The notes: generated by a model from the letters alone, not told the origin. 64,000 bases of DNA from Streptomyces ardesiacus (GCF_003112575.1 NZ_BEWC01000010.1:1-64000), one strand, 5' to 3'; positions 9,095 through 17,420 are shown, counted from the stretch's first letter. Made by a program: numbers and translations.

Positions 9095-9790
9095 ATGCCG
9101 GTTGCGATCATCACGGGGGCGTCCAAGGGGCTGGGCCGGGCGCTCGCCGAGGCACTGGCGGCGCGGGGGTGGGACCTGGTGCTGGACGCCCGGAACGCCG
9201 GGGTGCTGAAGGAGACGGCGAGGGCGCTGGAGGCGTACGGGACGCGCGTGACGGCGTTGCCCGGTGACGTCACCGACACCTGGCACCGCACCGCGCTGGT
9301 GACCGAGGCCCGGGCGCTGGGCGGCGTGGATCTGCTGGTCAGCAATGCGAGCGCGCTGGGCGCCGAGCCGCTGGTGAGGCTGGAGGAGCTGCCGCTGGAC
9401 GGGCTGCGGCGGGCCCTGGAGGTGAACGTCGTGGCCGCGCTCGGCCTGGTCCGGGAGGCGCTGCCGGCGCTGCGGGCGGCTCCCGCGGGCACGGTGGTGA
9501 CCGTCAGCTCGGACGCCGCCGCCGAGGCGTACGAGACGTGGGGCGGTTACGGGGCGTCCAAGGCGGCCCTGGACCAGTTGGCGGCGGTGCTGGGTGCCGA
9601 GGAGCCGGGGCTGCGGGTGTGGGCGGTCGATCCGGGGGACATGGCCACGGACCTGTACGCCGCGGCCGTACCGGACGACGACGGTGCGCGGCCGGAGCCG
9701 GCGAGTGTCGTGCCGGCGCTGCTGCGCCTGCTGGACGAGCGGCCGGCGAGCGGGCGCTACGGCGCCGCGGCGCTGCTGGAGGCGCGGTGA
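9095..9790 (+). CDS. Short-chain dehydrogenase/reductase
   Basis: This classical SDR has 231 residues, with the cofactor motif TGASKGLGRAL near the N-terminus, NAS(A) in the VSNASAL stretch, and the catalytic Tyr-x3-Lys in YGASK. The substrate cannot be predicted. The ATG at 9095 follows GAAGGGGA at proper spacing; an upstream in-frame ATG would add 18 unlikely residues. The stop codon shares a base with the start of the QueA-like gene (TGATG), so the two are coupled. Confidence 0.88.
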   Translation: MPVAIITGASKGLGRALAEALAARGWDLVLDARNAGVLKETARALEAYGTRVTALPGDVTDTWHRTALVTEARALGGVDLLVSNASALGAEPLVRLEELPLDGLRRALEVNVVAALGLVREALPALRAAPAGTVVTVSSDAAAEAYETWGGYGASKAALDQLAAVLGAEEPGLRVWAVDPGDMATDLYAAAVPDDDGARPEPASVVPALLRLLDERPASGRYGAAALLEAR

Positions 9791-10899
9791 TGCGGGCGCC
9801 GGCGGTCGGGGTCCCGGAGGAGCTGTCGGCCCGGGTGCCGGTGGAGCAGCGGGGGCCGGGCCTGGACCGGGACGGCGTACGGCTGCTGGTGTCGCGCGGC
9901 ACCGAGGTGTCGCACCACGCGTTCGGGGAGCTGCCGGGGCTGCTGCGGGCCGGTGATCTGCTGGTGGTGAACACCTCGCCCACGCTGGCCGCCGCCGTGG
10001 ACGGCCGGGCCGGGCACGCGCGCGTGGTGGTGCACTTCTCCACGCGGGGGGACGACGGCCGGTGGGCGGTGGAGCTGCGGGAGCCGGACGGGAGAGGGAC
10101 CACGCGCGCGCGGGGTGCGGTGACGGGCCTCCCGCGCGCGCGTGCGGAGGAAGCGGAGGGAGTGAGGGGACGCGGGTGCGGTGGCCTCGCGGGGACGCGG
10201 GTGCGGCTGCCGGGTGGCGCCCGGCTGGTGCTGGAGGAGCCGCTGAGTGCGCGCGGGGAGCGGTTGTGGTGGGCGCGGGTGTCGGGGGTGGCGGTGCCGG
10301 CGCTGCTGCGGGAGCACGGGCGGCCCATTCGGTACTCCTATACGGAGCGGGACCAGCCGCTGTCCGTCTATCAGACGGTGTTCGCGCTGCCGTCGGACGA
10401 CGGGACGGGCAGTGCGGAGATGCCGAGCGCGGCGCGGCCCTTCACGGCGCGGCTGGTGGCGGAGCTGGTGAGCCGCGGGGTGCAGTTCGCGCCGGTGAGG
10501 CTGCACACGGGGGTGGCGTCGGCGGAGTCGCACGAGCCGCCGTACCCGGAGCGGTTCGCCGTGCCGGAGGCGTCGGCACGGCTGATCAACGCCGTGCGCG
10601 CCGGTGACGGGCGGGTGGTGGCGGTGGGGACGACGGCCGTGCGGGCGGTGGAGTCGGCGGCCGGGGACGACGGGGTCGTGCGGGCGCGGGCCGGGTGGAC
10701 CGATCTGGTCGTGACCCCGGAGCGCGGGGTGCGGGTCGTGGAGGGTCTGCTGACGGGGCTGCACGAGCCCGAGGCCTCGCATCTGCTGATGCTGGAGGCG
10801 GTGGCGGGGCGGGCGGCGGTCGACCGCGGGTACGAAGCGGCGGTGCGGGACCGCTACCTGCGGCACGAGTTCGGGGACGTCCATCTCCTCCTGCCGTAG
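9790..10899 (+). CDS. QueA-like S-adenosylmethionine:tRNA ribosyltransferase-isomerase
   Basis: The 369-residue protein matches the QueA family, which builds epoxyqueuosine on tRNA: the GDLLVVNTSPT segment near residue 55, PIRYSYTERDQPLSVYQTVFA (corresponding to the R-Y-x-Q-T-V active-site region), then AARPFTARLV and VGTTAVRAVES. Start at ATG 9790 gives the normal family length. The preceding SDR is translationally coupled. Many actinomycetes carry this gene without a complete queuosine pathway, so the actual substrate is uncertain. No other queuosine gene is in this window. Confidence 0.82.
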   Translation: MRAPAVGVPEELSARVPVEQRGPGLDRDGVRLLVSRGTEVSHHAFGELPGLLRAGDLLVVNTSPTLAAAVDGRAGHARVVVHFSTRGDDGRWAVELREPDGRGTTRARGAVTGLPRARAEEAEGVRGRGCGGLAGTRVRLPGGARLVLEEPLSARGERLWWARVSGVAVPALLREHGRPIRYSYTERDQPLSVYQTVFALPSDDGTGSAEMPSAARPFTARLVAELVSRGVQFAPVRLHTGVASAESHEPPYPERFAVPEASARLINAVRAGDGRVVAVGTTAVRAVESAAGDDGVVRARAGWTDLVVTPERGVRVVEGLLTGLHEPEASHLLMLEAVAGRAAVDRGYEAAVRDRYLRHEFGDVHLLLP

Positions 10900-10914
10900 G
10901 GGGCGGCGCCGACC

Positions 10915-11066
10915 CACTCACACTTTGCATTGCTCCAGCAACTAGCAGTGAGAAAGGTGGAGGGCCGATGTGAGCCCGGGCATAGGGCGCACGTCACGTA
11001 CGAAGGGGAGTAGGAGAACGACTCGTCCGTTTTGAGCGGGGCAGATGGTCCAATCTGCCCCGCTTT
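10915..11066 (+). ncRNA. Candidate small RNA or leader unit ending in a strong terminator
   Basis: Between the QueA-like stop and the terminator there is an organised unit with no recognised gene. A hairpin closed by CTCAC (10917-10921) and GTGAG (10948-10952) is followed by the Shine-Dalgarno-like AAAGGTGGAGG (10953-10963), then ATG immediately followed by TGA at 10968-10973. An overlapping 21-codon frame starts at GTG 10948 and stops at 11013. The unit closes with the 12-bp terminator at 11035-11066. It could be a free-standing sRNA, a leader peptide or an attenuator; expression is not shown by sequence alone. Confidence 0.35.
11035..11066 (+). terminator. Strong intrinsic terminator upstream of transglycosylase
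   Basis: A perfect 12-bp stem (11035-11046 with 11053-11064), loop GGTCCA, runs into a short T-run. It lies 136 nt after the QueA-like stop and 185 nt before the transglycosylase start, so it ends upstream transcription or attenuates read-through. Confidence 0.88.
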
Positions 11067-11136
11067 GCCGTTCCCTGATCCACTATCTCGGATCGTACGT
11101 CACACCTTTGCCACCGGATTTTGCGGCCGCTAAGAA

Positions 11137-11219
11137 TTGCTCTCGTCGCTCAGCGCCGTGGGTTCTCCCCCGCGGCGTTTGTGCCGGAAGCACCAACTGT
11201 CCCCACCGGACGAGAGCGA
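11137..11219 (+). ncRNA. Three-way-junction structured leader RNA (candidate cis-regulator)
   Basis: An 11-bp closing helix pairs 11137-11147 with 11209-11219 (one G-U pair). Inside it sit a 9-bp hairpin (11154-11162 with 11169-11177, loop TTCTCC) and a small hairpin GTGC-CGGAA-GCAC (11181-11193). The closed element ends 32 nt before the transglycosylase ATG, as a 5-prime UTR regulator would. Cell-wall hydrolase genes in streptomycetes are often controlled by c-di-AMP (ydaO) riboswitches, but I do not see that motif's conserved GGGGAACC or GAATCCGTCAGC segments here. Identity unknown. Confidence 0.5.
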
Positions 11220-11251
11220 CCTCCGCGCTACTCGAAGAGGTCTATCCCGCC

Positions 11252-11968
11252 ATGCTCAAGAACATCCTCCCCCGTGGTCGCAGTCGTTCCCTGACCCGCA
11301 CGCACAAGGTCGCGATCGCCGGTGTCGGCACGCTCGGCGCCGCCGCCGTCGCCCTCACCGCCGTCCCGGCCAGCGGTCAGACGACCACGAGCGAGGCCGC
11401 TCCGACGGCCAAGGTGGCGTACAGCACCCAGCAGATCCAGGACGTGCACGCCGGCGTCACCGGCCAGCTCGCCGGCGCCAGCCAGAAGGTCGCGGCGATC
11501 GAGGCCAAGCAGGAGGCGGCCGCGAAGAAGGCGACCGCCGAGAAGAAGGCCGCCGCCGAGAAGGCCGCCGCCAAGCGTGCGGCCAAGGAGTCCACCAGCC
11601 GGTCCGCCCAGCGCACCGAGGTCAAGAAGGCCGCGCCGAAGTCCTACCCGAACAACCTCGACGGCTGGATCCGCGAGGCCCGGGCCATCATGAAGAAGCA
11701 CGGCATCCCCGGCTCCTACGAGGGCATCCACCGCAACATCATGCGGGAGTCCTCCGGCAACCCGAAGGCCATCAACGACTGGGACATCAACGCCATCAAC
11801 GGCATCCCGTCGAAGGGCCTGCTCCAGGTCATCCCGCCGACGTTCAAGGCCTACCACGTGGCCGGCACCTCGAAGAACATCTACGACCCGGTCGCCAACA
11901 TCGTCGCCGCGTGCAACTACGCCGCGGACAAGTACGGCACCATGGACAACGTCGACAGCGCGTACTGA
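11252..11968 (+). CDS. Secreted lytic transglycosylase-like (SLT-fold) protein
   Basis: The 238-residue exported protein begins with a basic stretch and hydrophobic core (KVAIAGVGTLGAAAVALTAVPASG), then an Ala/Lys/Glu-rich coiled linker (about residues 75-120), then a C-terminal lysozyme-like SLT domain of about 100 residues. The catalytic glutamate is in MRESSGNP (about residue 165), followed by KGLLQVIPPTF and the YDPVANIVAACNYA core. Such enzymes cleave peptidoglycan during growth, branching or spore germination. The ATG at 11252 is chosen because the signal peptide starts there. A structured leader RNA precedes it. Confidence 0.88.
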   Translation: MLKNILPRGRSRSLTRTHKVAIAGVGTLGAAAVALTAVPASGQTTTSEAAPTAKVAYSTQQIQDVHAGVTGQLAGASQKVAAIEAKQEAAAKKATAEKKAAAEKAAAKRAAKESTSRSAQRTEVKKAAPKSYPNNLDGWIREARAIMKKHGIPGSYEGIHRNIMRESSGNPKAINDWDINAINGIPSKGLLQVIPPTFKAYHVAGTSKNIYDPVANIVAACNYAADKYGTMDNVDSAY

Positions 11969-12032
11969 GGTCGGCGCGGACCTCTTCACGCCCACGCCGA
12001 CGCCTGAACCGACGCCGACGCACAGTCGAACG

Positions 12033-12072
12033 CCGAAGGGCGGCACCCTCCTGACGGGGTGCCGCCCTTCGG
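12033..12072. terminator. Bidirectional terminator between transglycosylase and ABC transporter
   Basis: A perfect 16-bp stem (12033-12048 with 12057-12072) with an 8-nt loop lies between two converging genes. Its strength and position suit termination in both directions. Confidence 0.85.
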
Positions 12073-12098
12073 GGCGTGCGGGGCCTTCGGCCGCCGGA

Positions 12099-14681
12099 CT
12101 ACTTGCGCATGACCTCGGGCTCGTGGCGGCGCAGGAAGCGGGCGACGAAGAAGCCGCAGATCACGCCGAGGACGATCAGCGCGGCCATGTCCAGGCCCCA
12201 GGCGCCCACGGTGTGCTCCCACAGCGGGTCGGCCTCGGACCCCTTCTCCGGTGGGCTGATCTTGTTGAAGTCCAGCGTGGCACCGGCCGCCGCGACCGCC
12301 CAGCGCGAGGGCATCAGGTACGAGAACTGGTTGACGCCGACGGCGTCGTTCAGGGCGAAGAGGCACCCGGTGAAGACGACCTGGATGATCGCGAACATCA
12401 CCAGCAGCGGCATGGTCTTCTCGGCGGTCTTCACCAGCGAGGAGATGATCAGGCCGAACATCATCGAGGTGAAGCCGAGCGCCATGATCGGCAGGGACAG
12501 CTCGAGCAGCGTCATCCCCCCGAGGACCAGCCCCTCCTCCGGGATCTCGCGGGTGGCGAAGCCGATCACGCCGACCAGCAGGCCCTGGAACACGGTGATC
12601 AGGCCGAGCACGAAGACCTTGGACATCAGGTACGCGGACCGGGACAGGCCGGTCGCGCGTTCCCGCTCGTAGATCACCCGTTCCTTGATCAGCTCACGGA
12701 CCGAGTTCGCGGCGCCGGCGAAGCACGCGCCGACCGCGAGGATCAGCAGGACCGTGGTGGCGGTGCCGTTGGGGATGATCCGGCCGGTCTGCGGGTTCGC
12801 GGGGTTGGGCAGCAGACCCTTGTCCGCGTCGATGAGCAGGCTCACCGCGCCGAGCACGGCCGGCAGGATCACCATCAGGGCCAGGAAGCCCTTGTCGGAG
12901 GCGATCACCGACACGTAGCGCCGCACCAGCGTGACGAACTGGGACATCCAGCCCTGCGGCTTGGGCGGCTTCATCGCCTGCATCGGCGGCACCTGTACGG
13001 ACTGCGGCGCGACGGCGTCCAGGTCCGCGGCGTACATCTGGTAGTGCTGCGAGCCCTTCCAGCGGCCCGCCCAGTCGTAGTCGCGGTAGTTCTCGAAGGC
13101 GGAGAACACATCGGCCCAGGTGTCGTAGCCGAAGAAGTTCAGCGCCTCCTCCGGCGGGCCGAAGTAGGCCACCGAACCGCCCGGCGCCATCACCAGCAGT
13201 TTGTCGCAGGTCGCCAGCTCGGCCACCGAGTGGGTGACGACGAGGACGGTGCGGCCGTCGTCGGCGAGGCCGCGCAGCAACTGCATGACGTCGCGGTCCA
13301 TGCCCGGGTCGAGACCGGAGGTCGGCTCGTCCAGGAAGATCAGCGAGGGCTTGGTCAGCAGCTCCAGGGCGACGGAGACGCGCTTGCGCTGGCCGCCGGA
13401 CAGGGACGTGACCTTCTTGTCCTTGTGGATGTCCAGCTTCAGCTCGCGCAGCACCTCGTCGATGCGGGCGTCGCGCTCGGCGGCCGTGGTGTCGGCCGGG
13501 AAGCGGAGCTTGGCCGCGTACTTCAGGGCCCGCTTGACGGTCAGCTCCTTGTGCAGGATGTCGTCCTGCGGGACCAGACCGATGCGCTGGCGCAGCTCGG
13601 CGAAGTGCTTGTACAGGTTCCGGTTGTCGTAGAGGACCTCGCCCTGGTCGGCGGGCCGGTAGCCGGTGAGCGCCTTGAGCAGGGTCGACTTGCCGGATCC
13701 CGACGGACCGATGACCGCGATCAGCGACTTCTCGGGTACGCCGAACGAGACGTCCTTGAGGATCTGCTTGCCGCCGTCGACCGTGACGGTCAGGTGACGG
13801 GCGGAGAAGGAGACCTCACCGGTGTCGACGAACTCCTCGAGCCGGTCGCCGACGATCCGGAACGTCGAGTGGCCGACACCGACGACGTCGCTCGGGCCGA
13901 GCAGCTGGGTGCCGCCCTTGGGAATCGGCTGGCCGTTGACGTACGTGCCGTTGTGCGAGCCCAGGTCGCGGATCTCCATGCGCCCGTCGGGCGTCGAGTG
14001 GAACTCCGCGTGGTTGCGGGAGACCTGCAGGTCGGAGACGACCAGTTCGTTCTCCAGGGCGCGGCCGATGCGCATCACGCGGCCGAGCGAGAACTGGTGG
14101 AACGTGGTCGGGCTGCGGTCCCCGTGGACCGGCGGCGCCCCCGCCGCGCCGCCGGGTCCCTGCTGCCGGGGGAAGTGCGGCGCGGCCTGCTGGGGCTGGG
14201 GTGCGGCCTGCTGGGGCTGCTGCTGCCAGCCGGCCTGCTGGGCCTGCTGGGCCTGGGGCGGCTGGGCGTGCTGCGGGACCTGCTGCGGCGGTGCCTGCTG
14301 GGCCCAGCCCGCGTTCGCGCCCTGCGCGGCGTACGGCTGCTGCTGCGGCTGGGACTGCGGCGGGCCGGCCGGGGCCTGGGCGCCGGTGAGGCTCACGCGC
14401 GGTCCGTCGGTCGCGTTGCCCAGGTTCAGCACCGTGCCGGCGCCGAGCTCCACCTGCTGGACCCGCTGTCCGTGCACGAACGTGCCGTTGGTGCTGCCGT
14501 GGTCCTCGACGACCCAACTGCGGCCGTTGAAACTGATCGTGGCATGCCGCCAGGAGACCCTGGCATCGTCGAAAACAAGCTCCCCCTGCGGATCGCGTCC
14601 TAGCGCGTATGACCGGGACGGATCGAGCGTCCAGGTCCGTCCATTGGATTCCAGTACGAGTTCCGGCACTCCATGCCCCAC
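12099..14681 (-). CDS. Double-FHA ABC transporter, ATPase-permease half-transporter
   Basis: The 860-residue protein has two forkhead-associated domains (about residues 5-95 and 197-277, each with the GSTNGT or GSHNGT turn), separated by a Gln/Pro/Ala-rich linker, then an ABC ATPase (Walker A GPSGSGKST near 325, SGGQRKR, LIFLDEPTSGLD), then an ABC2-type permease with six or so membrane segments (about 590-855). This is the Rv1747-like, ABCG-type arrangement, in which FHA domains bind phosphothreonine and let Ser/Thr kinases tune export. The substrate is unknown; mycobacterial relatives act on cell-envelope glycolipids. The start is GTG at 14681. Confidence 0.92.
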   Translation of the reverse strand: MGHGVPELVLESNGRTWTLDPSRSYALGRDPQGELVFDDARVSWRHATISFNGRSWVVEDHGSTNGTFVHGQRVQQVELGAGTVLNLGNATDGPRVSLTGAQAPAGPPQSQPQQQPYAAQGANAGWAQQAPPQQVPQHAQPPQAQQAQQAGWQQQPQQAAPQPQQAAPHFPRQQGPGGAAGAPPVHGDRSPTTFHQFSLGRVMRIGRALENELVVSDLQVSRNHAEFHSTPDGRMEIRDLGSHNGTYVNGQPIPKGGTQLLGPSDVVGVGHSTFRIVGDRLEEFVDTGEVSFSARHLTVTVDGGKQILKDVSFGVPEKSLIAVIGPSGSGKSTLLKALTGYRPADQGEVLYDNRNLYKHFAELRQRIGLVPQDDILHKELTVKRALKYAAKLRFPADTTAAERDARIDEVLRELKLDIHKDKKVTSLSGGQRKRVSVALELLTKPSLIFLDEPTSGLDPGMDRDVMQLLRGLADDGRTVLVVTHSVAELATCDKLLVMAPGGSVAYFGPPEEALNFFGYDTWADVFSAFENYRDYDWAGRWKGSQHYQMYAADLDAVAPQSVQVPPMQAMKPPKPQGWMSQFVTLVRRYVSVIASDKGFLALMVILPAVLGAVSLLIDADKGLLPNPANPQTGRIIPNGTATTVLLILAVGACFAGAANSVRELIKERVIYERERATGLSRSAYLMSKVFVLGLITVFQGLLVGVIGFATREIPEEGLVLGGMTLLELSLPIMALGFTSMMFGLIISSLVKTAEKTMPLLVMFAIIQVVFTGCLFALNDAVGVNQFSYLMPSRWAVAAAGATLDFNKISPPEKGSEADPLWEHTVGAWGLDMAALIVLGVICGFFVARFLRRHEPEVMRK

Positions 14682-14962
14682 TGAGTTGTCCCCCGATGTG
14701 CTCCCGTCGCGGGGAGTCTAGGGATGTCGAACATCGGGGGGAACTATTTCAGGCTCGCCCCCCTGACCGAAAGTCGGGCCTTGTGAAGAACTGCGCGGGC
14801 GTCCCCGGGACGCTCCCCCGGCAGGGCCGAAACCTGCCCGGAGGGTGGCATTCCGCGCGAGGGGGACGTGCGCGCCGCCCGGTGCCCCCTCCCCGCGCGG
14901 GCTGTCCGCCAGGCGGACCTCGCAGGCGGGGGGTGCCGGGCGCCGGATACGGTGGGAGCACC

Positions 14963-16243
14963 ATGAGCGCTACGCAGACCTCTGACGTTCCCACGCTTCT
15001 CGTCAAGATCTTCGGCAAGGACCGGCCGGGCATCACGGCCGGCCTGTTCGACACCCTCGCCGCCTACTCCGTCGACGTCGTCGACATCGAGCAGGTCGTC
15101 ACCCGGGGCCGGATCGTCCTGTGCGCGCTCGTGACCGAGCCGCCCCGTGGCCTGGAGGGCGACCTCCGGGCGACCGTCCACAGCTGGGCGGAGTCGCTGA
15201 AACTCCAGGCGGAGATCATCTCCGGCATCGGCGACAACCGGCCGCGCGGCCTCGGCCGCTCCCTGGTGACGGTGCTGGGGCACCCGCTGACCGCGGAGGC
15301 GACCGCCGCCATAGCGGCCCGGATCACCGACTCGGGCAGCAACATCGACCGTATCTTCCGGCTGGCCAAGTACCCCGTGACGGCGGTCGAGTTCGCCGTG
15401 TCCGGGGTGGAGACCGAGCCGCTGCGCACCGCGCTGGCCACCGAGGCCGCGGCGCTCGGCGTGGACATCGCGGTCGTCGCGGCGGGACTGCACCGGCGGG
15501 CGCAGCGCCTGGTCGTGATGGACGTGGACTCCACGCTGATCCAGGACGAGGTCATCGAGCTGTTCGCCGCGCACGCCGGCTGCGAGGACAAGGTCGCCGA
15601 GGTGACGGCGGCCGCGATGCGCGGGGAGCTGGACTTCGAGCAGTCGCTGCACGCCCGGGTGGCCCTGCTGGCGGGCCTCGACGCCTCGGTGGTGGAGAAG
15701 GTGCGCGCCGAGGTGCGGCTGACGCCGGGTGCCCGCACCTTGATCCGCACCCTCAAGCGGCTCGGCTACCAGGTGGGGGTCGTCTCCGGCGGCTTCACGC
15801 AGGTCACCGACGCCTTGCGGGAGCGGCTGGGGCTGGACTTCGCGCAGGCCAACACGCTGGAGATCGTCGACGGCAGGCTGACCGGCCGGGTGACCGGGGA
15901 GATCGTGGACCGGGCGGGCAAGGCACGGCTGCTGCGCCGGTTCGCCGCCGAAGCGGGTGTGCCGCTGTCGCAGACCGTGGCGATCGGTGACGGTGCCAAC
16001 GACCTGGACATGCTGAACGCGGCCGGGCTGGGCGTCGCCTTCAACGCCAAGCCGGTGGTGCGCGAGGCGGCGCACACCGCCGTGAACGTGCCCTTCCTGG
16101 ACACGGTGCTGTACCTGCTGGGCATCACCCGTGAGGAGGTCGAGGCCGCGGACACGCTGGACGAGAGTCCCGGCGAGGGCCCGGACCGCGAGGGTCCCGG
16201 GCCCCGTGCCGTGGACGCGGGTCAGTCGGTCGGCGCCCAGTAG
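14963..16243 (+). CDS. serB: Phosphoserine phosphatase with N-terminal ACT domains
   Basis: This enzyme catalyses the last step of serine synthesis, hydrolysing O-phosphoserine. Residues 1-175 hold ACT-type regulatory repeats (KIFGKDRPGITAGLFDTL; SLVTVLGHPLTAEAT), which in relatives bind serine. The HAD catalytic domain follows, with the nucleophile motif VVMDVDSTLI (Asp near 187), VVSGGFT and the metal loop AIGDGANDLDML. The length of 426 residues is longer than E. coli SerB and usual for actinobacteria. The last 22 nt overlap the convergent SixA gene. The C-terminus is acidic and Gly-rich. Confidence 0.95.
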   Translation: MSATQTSDVPTLLVKIFGKDRPGITAGLFDTLAAYSVDVVDIEQVVTRGRIVLCALVTEPPRGLEGDLRATVHSWAESLKLQAEIISGIGDNRPRGLGRSLVTVLGHPLTAEATAAIAARITDSGSNIDRIFRLAKYPVTAVEFAVSGVETEPLRTALATEAAALGVDIAVVAAGLHRRAQRLVVMDVDSTLIQDEVIELFAAHAGCEDKVAEVTAAAMRGELDFEQSLHARVALLAGLDASVVEKVRAEVRLTPGARTLIRTLKRLGYQVGVVSGGFTQVTDALRERLGLDFAQANTLEIVDGRLTGRVTGEIVDRAGKARLLRRFAAEAGVPLSQTVAIGDGANDLDMLNAAGLGVAFNAKPVVREAAHTAVNVPFLDTVLYLLGITREEVEAADTLDESPGEGPDREGPGPRAVDAGQSVGAQ

Positions 16244-16740
16244 TCGGCCAGGGTGGCCCGGCCGGGCTCCACGTCCTTCCAGGACCCCGTGAAGGTCAGG
16301 ACGGCGAAGGCCGCGGTCGGGAAGCCCCGGTTGTTGATCCGTTCACGGACCCCGTCCTCGGCGGAACCGGCCAGGATCTCGGTCAGTGCCTCCATGCCCG
16401 GGTTGTGGCCGATCACCAGCACGTTCCGCAGGTCGTCGGGGGTTTCGTTGAGCACGGCGATCAGTTCGCCGGGCGAGGCCTCGTAGATCCGCTCCTCGTA
16501 AACGGTCTTCGGCCGGTGCGGGAACTCCTGGACGGCGAGCTTCCAGGTCTCCCGGGTCCGGACCGAGGTGGAGCACAGGGCCTGGTCGAAGGGCACGCCG
16601 GTATCCGCCAGCCGGCGCCCGGCCTCCGCGGCTTCCATGCGGCCCCGGTCGGCGAGCGGCCGCTCGTGGTCGCTCACCTGTGGCCAGTCGGCTTTCGCAT
16701 GCCGGAAGAGAACAATCCTGCGGGGTTCTGCGACGCTCAT
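16222..16740 (-). CDS. SixA-type histidine phosphatase
   Basis: The 172-residue protein belongs to the RHG histidine phosphatase superfamily. The phospho-accepting motif is LFRHAKADWP near residue 13 (RHA in place of RHG, as in SixA), and the second active-site histidine is in VIGHNPGMEAL. E. coli SixA removes phosphate from phosphohistidine proteins; whether that is the job here is unknown. It converges on, and overlaps, the end of serB by 22 nt. The ATG at 16740 has only a weak ribosome site. Confidence 0.9.
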   Translation of the reverse strand: MSVAEPRRIVLFRHAKADWPQVSDHERPLADRGRMEAAEAGRRLADTGVPFDQALCSTSVRTRETWKLAVQEFPHRPKTVYEERIYEASPGELIAVLNETPDDLRNVLVIGHNPGMEALTEILAGSAEDGVRERINNRGFPTAAFAVLTFTGSWKDVEPGRATLADYWAPTD

Positions 16741-16831
16741 TCATCCAGCTTCGCACGAAACAGGCCACGGGGCTCCGGGAGTTGACATGCGGACCCGCCG
16801 TGGGCCGCCCGTGCCGGAACGCGGTCGGCGC

Positions 16832-17038
16832 TCAGCGTGCGGCGAGCTGCTTCACCTGCTCCAGCAGGTGGGCGATCGCGGGCTGCCCGGCGGCCGCCTG
16901 GGCGTCGGCGGGGTTGAGTATGAGCAGGAGCAGCGCGACGAAGGCGAGCACGGGCAGGGCCAGGGCCCACCAGGGCAGCCGGATGTCGACGCCGCCCCGG
17001 GTCGCCTGGGAGGGCCGGATCTGGGTTGGGGCCGACAT
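16832..17038 (-). CDS. Small single-pass membrane protein, 68 aa
   Basis: A hydrophilic N-terminus (MSAPTQIRPSQATRGGVDIR) is followed by one hydrophobic segment (WWALALPVLAFVALLLLIL, residues 23-41) and an amphipathic C-terminal helix ending HLLEQVKQLAAR. I do not recognise a family. The ATG at 17038 is preceded by CGGAGG at good spacing, so I prefer it over the longer upstream frame. It lies between the SixA gene and the MFS cluster. Confidence 0.65.
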   Translation of the reverse strand: MSAPTQIRPSQATRGGVDIRLPWWALALPVLAFVALLLLILNPADAQAAAGQPAIAHLLEQVKQLAAR

Positions 17039-17180
17039 GGGTGCCTCCGCTGGTCTTCGGGCCTGGTCCGTGCTCCTCGGCCCGCTGTCGCGGGCACATC
17101 TCGACGGTACGGAATCCGCGGGGCCCGCCCCATCCGGAGGTCCACCCACTTGACCCTGAGCCTCGCCCCCTAGGGGACGG

Positions 17181-17211
17181 GGGGTTAACCCCACCCTCCC
17201 CCGGGCGGGGG
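17181..17211 (-). terminator. Palindrome plus GC hairpin after the MFS-associated small gene
   Basis: A perfect 12-nt palindrome centred on GTTAAC (17181-17192) is followed by a small C5-GGGC-G5 hairpin (17198-17211). Together they sit just downstream of the leftward SGM_5486-type gene and probably end its transcript. The palindrome might instead be a protein-binding site. Confidence 0.4.
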
Positions 17212-17228
17212 CAGCGGCGGGAGCGGGG

Positions 17229-17345
17229 TCACGGAGAGGCGATCGTCGCGATGACGCCGATGATCACGAAGATCGCGAGGAAGACGCCGAAGACGATCAG
17301 CATCTTCTTCTGGCCGTGCTGGGGGTTCGGATCGAGGACTGGCAT
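17229..17345 (-). CDS. 38-residue SGM_5486-type transporter-associated membrane peptide
   Basis: This short gene encodes MPVLDPNPQHGQKKMLIVF followed by a single hydrophobic segment (about residues 15-36) and stops after IASP. It matches my memory of the SGM_5486 family, tiny single-pass proteins encoded directly beside CynX/NimT-type MFS transporters in streptomycetes, and it sits 75 nt downstream of exactly such a gene on the same strand. It may stabilise or regulate the transporter; no function is proven. The ATG is the only reasonable start; a GGAGGGGGA lies rather far (about 15 nt) upstream. Confidence 0.75.
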   Translation of the reverse strand: MPVLDPNPQHGQKKMLIVFGVFLAIFVIIGVIATIASP

Positions 17346-17420
17346 ACGGCAAGTCTCGCATCCCCCTCCCGGACCGCTTCCGGCGACCCGGCGCGTCGGC
17401 CGCCGGTCCGCCCGCCGGGC

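Noticed and set aside
11137-11219. ydaO-type c-di-AMP riboswitch before the transglycosylase
   Set aside because: The conserved GGGGAACC, GGTGAATC and GAACCCGTCAGC segments of that family are not present on the coding strand.
12123-14603. An 826-residue open frame antisense to the FHA-ABC transporter
   Set aside because: The reverse frame shows clear ABC and FHA motifs along its whole length, while this frame has none.
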